Source of the DNA: an uncultured Sphingomonas sp.
Lineage (GTDB): Bacteria > Pseudomonadota > Alphaproteobacteria > Sphingomonadales > Sphingomonadaceae
Assembly: GCF_913774285.1 (NCBI RefSeq)
Contig: NZ_CAJYHX010000019.1
Location: 148,917 to 212,916 of the forward strand
Direction: 5' to 3'
DNA length: 64,000 nt
In this document: one piece after another, positions 1 through 8,353 of the stretch
Layout: every line of letters starts with the position of its first letter
How positions within the stretch are numbered: the first letter of the stretch is position 1
Notes under the pieces: generated by a model
Told to the model about the DNA's origin: nothing
Databases searched by the model: none
The model's input: the letters and a program-made list of their open reading frames with translations, nothing else
Program-made: the position numbers and the translations under genes

Positions 1-144
1 GCAGACACGCTGCGCCTTGGCATCACCGTAGTAATCGAGGAGGCGGACGGTACCAAGTCCTATTGGGCGCTGCGCCATGGCGGCGATGCGCCGGATTTCC
101 ACGATCCCGATTGCTTTGTCGCCCAACTGCCGCCAGCAGACTGA
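1..144 (+). CDS. C-terminal fragment of a DOMON-like domain protein (cut by window edge)
   Basis: Frame 1 is open from the first base to a TGA at 142-144 and gives 47 residues. They contain the stretches SYWALRHGG and PDFHDPDCF, which I recognise as the usual tail of DOMON-like domain proteins of sphingomonads. The stop lies one base before the ATG at 146 of the next gene, so the two are almost certainly co-transcribed. The function of this family is not known to me beyond the beta-sandwich DOMON-like fold. The family call rests on a short tail remembered from related genomes and is moderate; that a real gene ends here is well supported by spacing and reading frame. Confidence 0.6.
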   Translation, partial: ADTLRLGITVVIEEADGTKSYWALRHGGDAPDFHDPDCFVAQLPPAD

Positions 145-145
145 C

Positions 146-1342
146 ATGCTCTTCGGAATCGATCGCCTCCTCGCCGAACCTGATCTTCGCGCGACCCTGC
201 AGGGCAAGCGCGTGGCGCTGCTCGCCCACCCTGCCTCGGTCACCGCGGACCTGACTCACAGCCTCGACGCGCTGGTGGCGGCGGCCGTGAACATCTCGGC
301 GGTGTTCGGCCCCCAGCACGGCGTGCGCGGCGACCTGCAGGATAACATGATGGAGTCGCCGGACTTCACCGATCCGCGCTATGGTGTGCCGGTGTTCAGC
401 CTCTACGGCGAGGTGCGTCGGCCTACCGACGCGTCGATGGATACGTTCGACGTGATGCTGGTCGACCTCCAGGATGTCGGCTGCCGCATCTATACCTTCG
501 TGACGACGCTGCTCTACGTGCTGGAAGCCGCGGCCAAGCACGGCAAGGCGGTGTGGGTGCTCGATCGCCCCAATCCTGCCGGCCGCCCGGTCGAGGGGCT
601 GACGCTGCTGCCGGGCTGGGAAAGCTTCGTCGGTGCCGGGCCGATGCCGATGCGGCACGGCATGACGCTGGGCGAGCTCGGCCACTGGTTCATCGCGCAC
701 TATCGCCTCGACGTGGACTATCGCGTGGTCGCCATGCAAGGCTGGAAGCCCGAGGAAGCGCCGGGTTTCGGTTGGCCGGCCGCACGTCCGTGGATCAACC
801 CCAGCCCCAATGCCGCCAACGTCAACATGGCGCGCGCCTATGCCGGGACGGTGACGCTGGAGGGCACGACGCTCTCCGAGGGGCGCGGCACCACCCGCCC
901 GCTGGAGCTGTTCGGCGCGCCCGATATCGATGCGCGGGCGGTGATCGCCGAGATGCAGCGACTCGCGCCGGACTGGCTTGCCGGCTGCACGCTGCGCGAC
1001 ATGTGGTTCCAGCCGACCTTCCACAAGCATGTCGGCCAGCTCTGCGCGGGCGTGTTCGTCCACGCCGAGGGGCCGGACTATGACCACCAGGCCTTCCGCC
1101 CCTGGCGGGTCCAGGCGCTGGCGTTCAAGGCGATCCGTGCGCTGTACCCCGACTATGATCTCTGGCGCGATTTCCCGTACGAATATGTGTTCGACAAGCT
1201 CGCGATCGACGTGATCAACGGCGGCCCGGGCCTTCGGGAATGGGTCGACGATCCCGCCGCCACTCCGCACGATCTCGATGCGCTGACCCAGCCGGACGAA
1301 GCGGCCTGGATCGCGGCACGCCAGCCGCATCTGCTCTACTGA
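146..1342 (+). CDS. namZ: DUF1343 / NamZ-type exo-beta-N-acetylmuramidase
   Basis: A 398-residue protein of the DUF1343 (PF07075) family, whose characterised members (NamZ) remove terminal N-acetylmuramic acid from peptidoglycan fragments. Visible family signatures are FGPQHGVRGDLQDNM about 55 residues in, DVGCRIYTF and LDRPNP in the middle, and a conserved C-terminal half with PTFHKH and DYDLW. I chose the ATG at 146 because it follows the upstream stop by one base; the ATG at 77 would overlap the preceding gene by 68 bases. No signal peptide is evident, so it may act in the cytoplasm on recycled muropeptides. The end overlaps the possible next start (TGATG). The family is secure; the exact substrate is inferred. 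Confidence 0.88.
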   Translation: MLFGIDRLLAEPDLRATLQGKRVALLAHPASVTADLTHSLDALVAAAVNISAVFGPQHGVRGDLQDNMMESPDFTDPRYGVPVFSLYGEVRRPTDASMDTFDVMLVDLQDVGCRIYTFVTTLLYVLEAAAKHGKAVWVLDRPNPAGRPVEGLTLLPGWESFVGAGPMPMRHGMTLGELGHWFIAHYRLDVDYRVVAMQGWKPEEAPGFGWPAARPWINPSPNAANVNMARAYAGTVTLEGTTLSEGRGTTRPLELFGAPDIDARAVIAEMQRLAPDWLAGCTLRDMWFQPTFHKHVGQLCAGVFVHAEGPDYDHQAFRPWRVQALAFKAIRALYPDYDLWRDFPYEYVFDKLAIDVINGGPGLREWVDDPAATPHDLDALTQPDEAAWIAARQPHLLY

Positions 1343-1353
1343 TGGAGGGCGAG

Positions 1354-2547
1354 ATGGTGGCACCCGAACGCGCGCTCTGCGGCCTGATCTTCGCGGTGGA
1401 AGAGGCGCAGGACCGTCCAGGCACGCTGGTCGCCAGCCTGCCGTTCGGCGGCATGACGCTGCTCGAATATCAGATCCGCCTGCTCGCCGGCATCGGTGCG
1501 GAGCAGGTGCTGGTCGCGGTGGGCAAGGTCACTCCGCAGTTTCTCGGCGCGATCGAGCGCGCAGGGCGCGGGCGTCTCAAGGTCGACATCGTCCGTTCGG
1601 CGGAAGAAGCGGCGGACAAGGTGCTGCGCGACGCCGATGTGCTGGTGCTGGCCGACGGGCTCGTCACCATCGATCCGGTGATGGAGCGGATGGCGGCCGA
1701 GCCGCACGCCGCGCTGCTGGTGACCGACGACTCCGAATCGCCCGCCGCGATCGAGCGGCTCGACATGCGACATTGCTGGGCCGGCATCGCGCGGATCGAG
1801 ACGCGGCATCTCGCCCATATCGCCGCGATGCCCGAGGATTATGACTTCCAGTCCGCGCTGCTGCGCGTCGCTGCGCAATCGGGCGCGCTGCAGGTGCCGC
1901 TGGCACCGGGCTGGGCGCGTGCCGGCCATGCGGTGGAGCGGAGCGGCGAGGGTCTGGCCGCGCGCAACGACGCGGTGCTGGTGGCGCTGAGCGACCGCCG
2001 CACGCTCTGGGCCGATCGATGGGTATTCAGCCGCGCGGCGCGGCTCGTGCTGCCGCAGATGATGGCGCGCAACATCCCCGACTGGGCGCCGCTGGCGCTT
2101 GGCGGGGTGGTGTCAGTCGCCGCCTTGCTCACCGTACTGGCCGGCTGGGAGGGGATTGGCGCACTGGTCGCGCTGCTAGCGACGCTGGCCTTTGCTACCG
2201 CCGCTTCGCACGCGGCGCTGCGTGGGGAGGAGCCGCGCGCACGCCAGATCGAGGTCGCGATCCTGGGGCTGTTCGTGCTGCTGCTGGCGGCGGGCGGCTG
2301 GCGCGAGTTCCGCGCGATCGGCAACGCGACGCCGCTGCTGCTCGCGGCGGGCGGCGTCGGGCTGCAGTTGCTTGCCGAACGCGTGCCGGTGCCGCGCCGG
2401 CGCTGGTGGGCGAATGCGGCGGCGCAGATGCTCGTGTTCACGCCCTTTGCGCTGGTCGGCCACGCGACGCTGGGGCTGGCGGCGGTGACGGTCTATGCCT
2501 TCGCGACGCTGACCGGGGCGATCGAAAGCCTGCGCGGCAAGTCTTAG
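1354..2547 (+). CDS. Membrane-anchored nucleotidyltransferase-like protein
   Basis: A 397-residue protein. The first ~210 residues resemble a sugar-nucleotidyltransferase (GT-A) fold: an LPFGGMTLLEYQI segment like the second conserved block of that family, then alternating strands with VLVLADG. The glycine-rich G-x-G-T-x-R nucleotide loop near the N-terminus is missing (it reads FAVEEAQDRPGT), so catalysis is doubtful. The C-terminal ~170 residues are four to six hydrophobic helices. I see no CDP-alcohol phosphotransferase motif (D-x2-DG-x2-AR) there. I chose ATG 1354 because GGAGG at 1344-1348 sits five bases upstream; ATG 1342, overlapping the previous stop, is the alternative. Role unknown, possibly lipid or envelope related. 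Confidence 0.7.
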   Translation: MVAPERALCGLIFAVEEAQDRPGTLVASLPFGGMTLLEYQIRLLAGIGAEQVLVAVGKVTPQFLGAIERAGRGRLKVDIVRSAEEAADKVLRDADVLVLADGLVTIDPVMERMAAEPHAALLVTDDSESPAAIERLDMRHCWAGIARIETRHLAHIAAMPEDYDFQSALLRVAAQSGALQVPLAPGWARAGHAVERSGEGLAARNDAVLVALSDRRTLWADRWVFSRAARLVLPQMMARNIPDWAPLALGGVVSVAALLTVLAGWEGIGALVALLATLAFATAASHAALRGEEPRARQIEVAILGLFVLLLAAGGWREFRAIGNATPLLLAAGGVGLQLLAERVPVPRRRWWANAAAQMLVFTPFALVGHATLGLAAVTVYAFATLTGAIESLRGKS

Positions 2548-2583
2548 CCTCCGATTAAGCTAGCTGCGCTATGTACCTGATAC

Positions 2584-3648
2584 ATGGCGCAGGGCGCTCC
2601 CGAACCGCGTGGTGGCCAGGCCATCGACGCCCAGGATCTGCTGGCGCGCGCCGCAGCAGCGGAGTCGCGCGAACGTGCGCTGGGCGCGGCGACCGCGCGC
2701 GAGCTGGCGATTCCCGAAAGTCTGCGGCTCGACGAGCGGACCCGCGCGGCGATGCTGATCGCGATCGAACAGATCGTCGGCGCGATCGAGGAGAGCCTGC
2801 GCCGCGCCGTGGTGCCGGAGGGCTTTCCCGGTATCGGCCCAACCCTGCCGCTGCTCCACGCAGCCGGGCTGGCGGCGGATCCGGCGCTGGTCCACGAACT
2901 CCTTGCCCGGATTCGGCTCGAACAGCTGGCGGCGGGCATGCCCCATCGCGCGGCGGCGCATCCGGCACGCCCCAGCCTGCTCAATCGTCTGGCCGAACAT
3001 CCCGCCCCCGAATTGGCGGATGCTGCCCGGGCATTGCTGCTCGCCGAGAGCCGCGCGCGGAGTCCTGAAGCGGGACGCTGGCGGCTGCCGTTAACCTTGC
3101 ACCACCGGCTGCTTTGGTGGGTTGCATCGGCCATGCGCGAGCAAGCGGGAACCCTGGCCGGCGTGGCATTAGACGAGGTGCTCTGCGCCGCCGTCGCAGC
3201 CGATTATGCGCTCGCCGAGCGTTGCGCCGAGCATCAGGTGGAGGCGGTAGCGCTGCGCCTTGCCGCCGCGATCGCGCCCGAGCCGCGCGAATGCGCCAGG
3301 GTGCTGCTGGAAGCGCTGCGCGACCGGCATGTGCCGCTGTTCCTCGCGCTGCTGGCGCATGCGGCGGATGTTCCGGTGGTCGATGCCCGCACGCTGCTGC
3401 TCGATCCCGGTGCCGAGCGGCTGTTGCTGGTGCTGCACGCGCTCGACCTGCCGCGCGAGGCGATTGCCGAACTCTGCGTCCTGCTCAGCGATGCCGATCC
3501 GCGGCGGGACCTCGCCGCACTGGTGGACAGGATCGAGCTGCTCGCGGGGCTCGACATTGCCAAGGCGCGCGACCACCTCGCCGAAGTGCGGTTGCCGGCC
3601 GAGTATCGCGAGGCCCGTGCCGCCCTGCGCGGGATATGCGCGCGGTGA
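2584..3648 (+). CDS. DUF2336 domain protein
   Basis: A 354-residue, almost entirely helical, Ala/Leu/Arg-rich protein without signal peptide or membrane segments. It resembles the alphaproteobacterial DUF2336 family: repeated short helical hairpins (residues ~20-120 and ~190-330), such as LLALAHAADVP-type units. The biochemical role of the family is unknown; members are found beside regulators. The start ATG at 2584 has no convincing Shine-Dalgarno sequence. Its 3' end overlaps the following sensor gene by 13 bases (or by four if that gene starts at GTG 3645), so the two are translationally coupled and probably act together. Family assignment is from overall composition and context. Confidence 0.7.
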   Translation: MAQGAPEPRGGQAIDAQDLLARAAAAESRERALGAATARELAIPESLRLDERTRAAMLIAIEQIVGAIEESLRRAVVPEGFPGIGPTLPLLHAAGLAADPALVHELLARIRLEQLAAGMPHRAAAHPARPSLLNRLAEHPAPELADAARALLLAESRARSPEAGRWRLPLTLHHRLLWWVASAMREQAGTLAGVALDEVLCAAVAADYALAERCAEHQVEAVALRLAAAIAPEPRECARVLLEALRDRHVPLFLALLAHAADVPVVDARTLLLDPGAERLLLVLHALDLPREAIAELCVLLSDADPRRDLAALVDRIELLAGLDIAKARDHLAEVRLPAEYREARAALRGICAR

Positions 3649-5069
3649 TCGCGATCCCGTCGCTCGATCCCGTAGTGCCGCTGGCAGTGGCGCGACTGGA
3701 TGCCGGCGGGCGGCTGATCGACGCCGAGCCCCGGCTGCGCGCGCTCAATGACCGCGCCGGCGGGGGGATCGGGGAGCCGCTTGCGCTGCCGGGCGTCGCC
3801 GCGATCGCACAGCTAGCCCATCGGCTGGGCATCGCCATTTCCCGCAGCGTTGTCGCAGCCGATGGCGAGGAGGAGCTGGATCTGTGGGTGCGGGCCGGAC
3901 CGGATCGCGGCGGCGTGCGACTGGAGGTCAGCGGCTGGCGGTCGCGTCCGGCCTGGCGCCCTGCCGGTGATCCCGCGCGCGACGGCGACTTCCTCCGCGC
4001 CGCCGGCGACTGGCTGTGGGAAACCGATGGGGCGCTTAGGCTGACCTTCCTTTCGCCCGAGGCTGGACAGCGCCACGGCTTCGACATCCGCGAGATGCTC
4101 GGCCAGCCGCTGACGCGGCTGTTCGCGCTGGCGCAAGACGATGCCGGGCAGTTGCCGATCCTTTCGGCGGTGTCCGCGCAGGCGCGGTTCGACGGGCAGC
4201 GTGCCGAGGTTCGCGGGACGGGACGAATGGTGCGGCTCGCCGCGATTCCCCGGCATGATCCGCTGGGCCGTTTCGCCGGGTTCATCGGCGCCGCGCGGGT
4301 GCTGGACGGCGACGACGCCAACGCCCCGCGGCCAGCGCCGCCGATCGCCGGAAGCGGCTTCCCGCGCGCCTTCGGCAAGCGCCTGGAGCGGGCGTTGCAG
4401 GGGCCGCTCGCGCGGATCATCGCCAATGCCGACGCGATCGGCGCGCAGGTCGACGGGCCCATCCGCGGCGATTATGCCGGCTATGCGGGGGATATCGCCA
4501 GCGCCGGGCGGCACCTGCTCGCGCTCGTCGAGGATCTCGTCGATCTACAGGCGATCGAGCGCGAGGACTTCGCGACGATGCGGTCGACGATCGACCTGGC
4601 CGATGTAGCGCGGCGCGCGGCAGGGTTGCTGGCGGTGCGGGCCGGCGAGGCGGGGGTCCGCATCGATCGCCCCGGACCCGAAGCCGTGCTGCGCGTCCGC
4701 GGCGAGTTCCGGCGAGCGCTGCAGGTGCTGGTCAATCTGATCGGTAATGCGGTGCGCTATAGCCCGCGCGGTGCGGCGGTTTGGATCCGGCTGGAAAGCG
4801 AGGGCGGCATGGGCTGCGTGATTGTCGCCGATCAGGGCAAGGGAATCGCGCTTGGCGACCAGGCCCGCATCTTCGAGAAGTTCGCCCGCGTCGACCCGGC
4901 CGAGCCTGGCGGCAGCGGGCTGGGGCTTTACATCGCGCGGCGGCTTGCACGTGCCATGGGCGGGGATCTGATCGTCGACAGCGCGCCGGGCATGGGCGCG
5001 CGTTTCGTGCTGATGCTGCCGTTGGTCGACGATCCGGAGCGCCCGCCTCCTCCTGCGGGCGCTCCATAG
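3636..5069 (+). CDS. PAS/HATPase sensor protein with degenerate HisKA
   Basis: A 477-residue cytoplasmic protein. A PAS-like region spans about 120-220 (DWLWETDGALRLTFLS). A dimerisation helix region covers 240-310 and an HATPase_c domain 350-465, with N box VNLIGNAVRYSP, G1 box ADQGKGIALGD and G2 box GGSGLGLYIARR. Where HisKA proteins have H-E-L-R-T-P-L this protein reads R-A-L-Q-G-P-L (Arg252 at the His position). I see no other plausible phosphoacceptor, so it may bind ATP without autophosphorylating or use a non-standard site. ATG 3636 is given; GTG 3645, forming GTGA with the upstream stop, is an equally good start. It is coupled to the DUF2336 gene; no partner response regulator lies nearby. 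Confidence 0.8.
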   Translation: MRAVIAIPSLDPVVPLAVARLDAGGRLIDAEPRLRALNDRAGGGIGEPLALPGVAAIAQLAHRLGIAISRSVVAADGEEELDLWVRAGPDRGGVRLEVSGWRSRPAWRPAGDPARDGDFLRAAGDWLWETDGALRLTFLSPEAGQRHGFDIREMLGQPLTRLFALAQDDAGQLPILSAVSAQARFDGQRAEVRGTGRMVRLAAIPRHDPLGRFAGFIGAARVLDGDDANAPRPAPPIAGSGFPRAFGKRLERALQGPLARIIANADAIGAQVDGPIRGDYAGYAGDIASAGRHLLALVEDLVDLQAIEREDFATMRSTIDLADVARRAAGLLAVRAGEAGVRIDRPGPEAVLRVRGEFRRALQVLVNLIGNAVRYSPRGAAVWIRLESEGGMGCVIVADQGKGIALGDQARIFEKFARVDPAEPGGSGLGLYIARRLARAMGGDLIVDSAPGMGARFVLMLPLVDDPERPPPPAGAP

Positions 5070-5073
5070 GCCG

Positions 5074-5364
5074 TCAGCGGCGACGGCAGACTTCGATGCG
5101 GCGGCCGTGGCGCCACTCGTCCCAGCAGACGGTGCGGCTGCGATAGCCGTAGCCGGCACGGTGCCAACCCGGGCCGCGATCCCAGCCATAATGACGGCCA
5201 CGATCCCAGCCGCGATGCCGCTCCCAGCGGTCATGGCGGTCGTGCCGATCCCAGCGGCGCTCGTGATGGTCGCGATAGCGCCAATCCTGCGCCTGGGCGG
5301 CGGTGGCGCCGACCAAGCCGGTGGCGACGAAGCCGGCGGCGGCGATCCATTGAACCAGTTTCAT
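5074..5364 (-). CDS. Small secreted His/Arg/Trp-rich protein
   Basis: A 96-residue protein with a clear signal peptide (MKLVQWIAAAGF, cleavage after AAQAQ near residue 26). The mature part is built of repeated D-R-H-x-R-W/ W-D-R-G-x-x-W units and ends in a Cys-containing segment (VCWDEW, EVCRRR) that could form one disulfide. Such small basic periplasmic proteins are common in sphingomonads; metal or polyanion binding is only a guess from composition. The start is preceded on the minus strand by GAAAGGACC about ten bases upstream. It converges with the sensor gene, leaving only four bases between stops. Confidence 0.75.
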   Translation of the reverse strand: MKLVQWIAAAGFVATGLVGATAAQAQDWRYRDHHERRWDRHDRHDRWERHRGWDRGRHYGWDRGPGWHRAGYGYRSRTVCWDEWRHGRRIEVCRRR

Positions 5365-5774
5365 CGGTGGGTCCTTTCTCGTGTCGATGACGAAGGACTA
5401 AGCGAGTCGAGGAATCCGCAGCCTGAACCGGTTCGTAGGCAAGGGTTCATCTTCGTCTCATGCTGCTGCGCTGCGGCAGATCGGCAACAGCGCCATCGCT
5501 TTACGAATTGCAGTACTGCCCAGTACGATTTTAGCTTGACGTTACGGCGAACAGGCGTAGATGGAGGCGTATACCGAAACGACCCGCGCGCAATCGACAG
5601 CGTGGGTTCAGGGAGCCGGGATATACCGGTAGTTCTCGCGGCGGAACGATGGGGGAACCCTCGGCAGTTCCGGCGCGGGGTTAGGTGGAACATATTTTCG
5701 CGGAACGGCCGGCGATGCCTCTTTGGCGTCGCGACGGGGAGGCCTGCGTCCGCCGCGTATAGGGAGTGCAGGCG
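5365..5774. other. Intergenic region, no supported gene
   Basis: About 410 bases between the divergent small secreted protein and the small conserved protein. The open frames here (for example 5361-5693 on the minus strand) have no recognisable product or ribosome binding site. The sequence should contain both promoters. A TTGAC at 5536-5540 and several GGAAC words (near 5642-5645, 5690 and 5700) could be promoter elements, but I cannot pair any of them convincingly with a -10 element. Confidence 0.5.
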
Positions 5775-6149
5775 ATGGCGTATCTCGATCTTACCGGCTT
5801 CGACCGTCAGCCTGTCACGGCGCAGGCACCTGCCGCGCTGACGCAGCTCGAATGGCAGGTGGTCGCCATCGCGCAGCGTGATCGGCTCTCCTCGCTCGAA
5901 GCGCCGAGCCGCTGGGCCCGCTTCCTGTCAATTTTCTTCGGTGGCGATCGCGCGAGCCCCCGCCTCGCGGACTCGAAGCTGGAGGCGCTGCGCCGCATCG
6001 CCGTGCTCGCCTGGCACAAGGGCTATGCGCTGCCGAAGCAGGAAATCGCCGCCTTCCACGCCTCGGGCTATTCGCTCGAACATCTCGAGCTGCTGCTCGC
6101 TCGGGTGAGCCAGGGCCGCTCGGCGCTCAACGAGGGGCGCGCCCGCTAA
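5775..6149 (+). CDS. Small conserved protein, function unknown
   Basis: A 124-residue soluble protein without signal peptide. The N-terminal ~45 residues are polar, the rest predicted helical (KLEALRRIAVLAWHKGYALP, then a short helix rich in Leu). The ATG at 5775 has AGGGAG eight bases upstream (5761-5766); the GTG at 5766 is too close to that site. I recognise it as the type of short hypothetical protein seen in sphingomonad genomes but know no function. It converges with the lipoprotein gene 25 bases downstream, so it is a monocistronic unit. Confidence 0.65.
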   Translation: MAYLDLTGFDRQPVTAQAPAALTQLEWQVVAIAQRDRLSSLEAPSRWARFLSIFFGGDRASPRLADSKLEALRRIAVLAWHKGYALPKQEIAAFHASGYSLEHLELLLARVSQGRSALNEGRAR

Positions 6150-6174
6150 CCGCGGACGCGCCTTCTTCCCCCGC

Positions 6175-6498
6175 TTACTGCTTCTTTTCCTGGTTCTCGC
6201 TGTCGGCGTTCCGGTCGATGCGCGACGTCATGCCGGTGGCGGCAGCGTCCGATTCGGTCTGTTCGCGGTCACTGAACGGCGCCGGCTTCTCCGTCGGCGT
6301 CGCCTCGGGGACGGGCGCGGCGTTGACCGGCTCGGCGGCGGCGGGCTCCTGCGTGGAGACGTTCACGTCGGCCGGGGTCTCCGGCACGGTGATCTCGGTG
6401 ACATTGGCGTCGGGCGCGCTCGGGGCCTCATCCTTGCTCCCGCAGGCAGCGAGGGTGAGGCCGGCGCCGGCCAGGATCGCGAAAGTGCGCAGCTTCAT
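6175..6498 (-). CDS. Small acidic lipoprotein
   Basis: A 107-residue lipoprotein precursor. The lipobox is LAAC at residues 16-19 after a hydrophobic stretch, giving a lipidated Cys19; the mature protein starts GSKDE. The rest is low complexity, rich in Ala, Pro, Glu and Thr, with no fold that I can name. AAGGAAA lies seven bases before the ATG. The gene begins 23 bases after the L,D-transpeptidase stop on the same strand, so the two probably form an envelope operon. It may be a small outer-membrane or periplasm-facing accessory; that role is inferred from location only. Confidence 0.75.
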   Translation of the reverse strand: MKLRTFAILAGAGLTLAACGSKDEAPSAPDANVTEITVPETPADVNVSTQEPAAAEPVNAAPVPEATPTEKPAPFSDREQTESDAAATGMTSRIDRNADSENQEKKQ

Positions 6499-6521
6499 CA
6501 GGGTTTCCTTGGCGTTCGGGT

Positions 6522-8222
6522 TCAGGAGGCGGTGGCGACGCTGACCGCCGCGCGCGCTTCGATCTTCTCGGCGAGCAGCTTGTCCCAGTTATAGGGATCG
6601 TCGCGGAAGTTCATCGTGCCGTCGCCGCTCGCAAACGCGGTCCAGTAGAGCAGATAGACGGCGACCTGGTCGGCATCGGCAAGCCGGACGCGCACCGTCT
6701 TGGTGCCTTCCAGCTGGGCGGCGATCGCATCGGGCTGCCAGTTCGGATCGTTCTTGAGCAGCAGCTCGGCAAGCGGGCCCGGCTTTTCCAGACGGACGCA
6801 GCCATGGCTGTCGAGCCGGCTATAGCTGTTGAAGCCCGACTGGACCGGCGTGTCGTGCAGATACACGGCATAGGGATTGTCGAAGTCGAACTTGTAGCGG
6901 CCGAGCGCGCTCTTCGGGCCCGATTCCTGCTGCAGGCGACGATCCGGGCCGGTGCCGATCACGCGGTAGCCATGCGCCTTCAGATAAGCCTCGCCCTTGG
7001 GCCACAGCTCCTTCGCCGCGATGCCGCTCGGCACGTTCCACGGCGGATTGAGCACGATCGAGTGGATGCGCGACTGGAGCATCGGCGTCTCATTGCCCGG
7101 ACGGCCGGTGACCGCCTTCATCGAGGCGATCGGGCTGTCGCCCTCGAACACCGTCATCACCGCAGCCGCGATGTTTACCTGGATGCGCTTGGCGGGCAGC
7201 GTTTGCGGCAGCCAGCGCCAGCGCTCCATGTTCGCCATGATCTGGCGGACGCGCGCCTCCACCGGCACGTTGAGCGCCGCGAGGGTGCCGGTGGAGACCA
7301 CGCCGGTCGGGCGCAGGCCGTAGCGGCGCTGGGCGCGGAGCACGGCCTCCTGCAGGTCCTGGTCGAACACGTCGCCGCTGGTCGAGACCTGCTTGTCCTC
7401 CACCGCGAGCCGCTTGCGCAGCGCCTTCACGCGTGCGCCGCTGGCGCCCTTGGCGAGATCGGGCCCCGGCGCGAGCTTGGGCCAGCCGCCCGAGGTAAGG
7501 ATCGCGCGATAGGCGACCAGGCCCTTCTCCAGCCCGTCATAGCCAGCATAGGGCGGTGGCAGCGAGCGGATCCAGGCGGCGAGGCGATCGCGCTTCACCG
7601 CATCGGCAAAGCCGGGGGCGGGATCGAACGGGGCGGGGCGCAGGCCCCAGTCGTTGATGAAGTCGCTCGAATCGAGGCGGCCGGAATGGACGGCGCGGGC
7701 ATAGTCGAGCGCGGCACGGGCCATGCCGTCGCTGTCATTGGGGAGGGTGACCGTGCTGGTCATGCGGCGCAGGCCCTGCGACAGGCCGGCATCGGTGAGC
7801 AGCTGGCGGAGTTCCGCAATCTGCTTGGTGCTCAGCGTCGGCAGCGGGGTGGCCGCGACCAGCGGCGCGGGGGCGAGCGGGGTGGGCTGCACCTGGGGCG
7901 GCGCGAGCGTCGGGCGGGGCGCCTGCACTGCCGGGGTCTGCGCCTGGGGTGCGCGCTGCGCGGGAGTCGCCGTCGGCCGCGGCGTCTGCGTGCGGGCCGG
8001 TGCCTGGGTCTGCACCTGGCTCACCGGCGTCGGCGTCGGCTGGGCGGCCGGAGTCGGGCTCGGCTTGGGCTTCGGAATCAGCCGGAACTGGGCCATGGCA
8101 GGAGAGGCGATCGCGCTTGCCAGCGCCAGTACGGCTATCCCCTTCGTCAGCACCAACTTCGTTCCCACCGGCTTCTTCACTTCGTCCACGCGCAATACTC
8201 CACTCGCCGCGTCGTTGATCAA
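6522..8222 (-). CDS. L,D-transpeptidase (YcbB/LdtD type)
   Basis: A 566-residue exported enzyme expected to form 3-3 cross-links or attach proteins in peptidoglycan. Order of parts: N-terminal signal sequence (hydrophobic core ~25-43, cleavage near SPAMA), a ~90-residue linker of Pro/Thr/Gln/Ala (about 50-135), a scaffold region, a peptidoglycan-binding domain around 275-330, and a YkuD catalytic domain ~345-500. The catalytic motif reads SHGCVR with Cys475, and HDTPVQSG supplies the upstream His. The 566-residue length fits the YcbB group rather than small YkuD enzymes. The start at 8222 leaves a rather long 20-residue n-region; a downstream GTG is possible. It is divergent from the sugar transporter. 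Confidence 0.88.
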   Translation of the reverse strand: MINDAASGVLRVDEVKKPVGTKLVLTKGIAVLALASAIASPAMAQFRLIPKPKPSPTPAAQPTPTPVSQVQTQAPARTQTPRPTATPAQRAPQAQTPAVQAPRPTLAPPQVQPTPLAPAPLVAATPLPTLSTKQIAELRQLLTDAGLSQGLRRMTSTVTLPNDSDGMARAALDYARAVHSGRLDSSDFINDWGLRPAPFDPAPGFADAVKRDRLAAWIRSLPPPYAGYDGLEKGLVAYRAILTSGGWPKLAPGPDLAKGASGARVKALRKRLAVEDKQVSTSGDVFDQDLQEAVLRAQRRYGLRPTGVVSTGTLAALNVPVEARVRQIMANMERWRWLPQTLPAKRIQVNIAAAVMTVFEGDSPIASMKAVTGRPGNETPMLQSRIHSIVLNPPWNVPSGIAAKELWPKGEAYLKAHGYRVIGTGPDRRLQQESGPKSALGRYKFDFDNPYAVYLHDTPVQSGFNSYSRLDSHGCVRLEKPGPLAELLLKNDPNWQPDAIAAQLEGTKTVRVRLADADQVAVYLLYWTAFASGDGTMNFRDDPYNWDKLLAEKIEARAAVSVATAS

Positions 8223-8353
8223 CGCATCGGCCTATAGGCGATGCCCGCACGAACATGCGAGAAGGAAAACCCATCCCCCGCTCAGCTTGACTTTTGCCAA
8301 CGTTGTCGGGAAGCGTCGCGCCCGACACGCCACCAGGGCAGGAGAGGGATCGC

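Noticed and set aside
77..145. Earlier ATG for the DUF1343 protein
   Set aside because: It would overlap the upstream DOMON-like coding sequence by 68 bases; ATG 146 fits the one-base gap.
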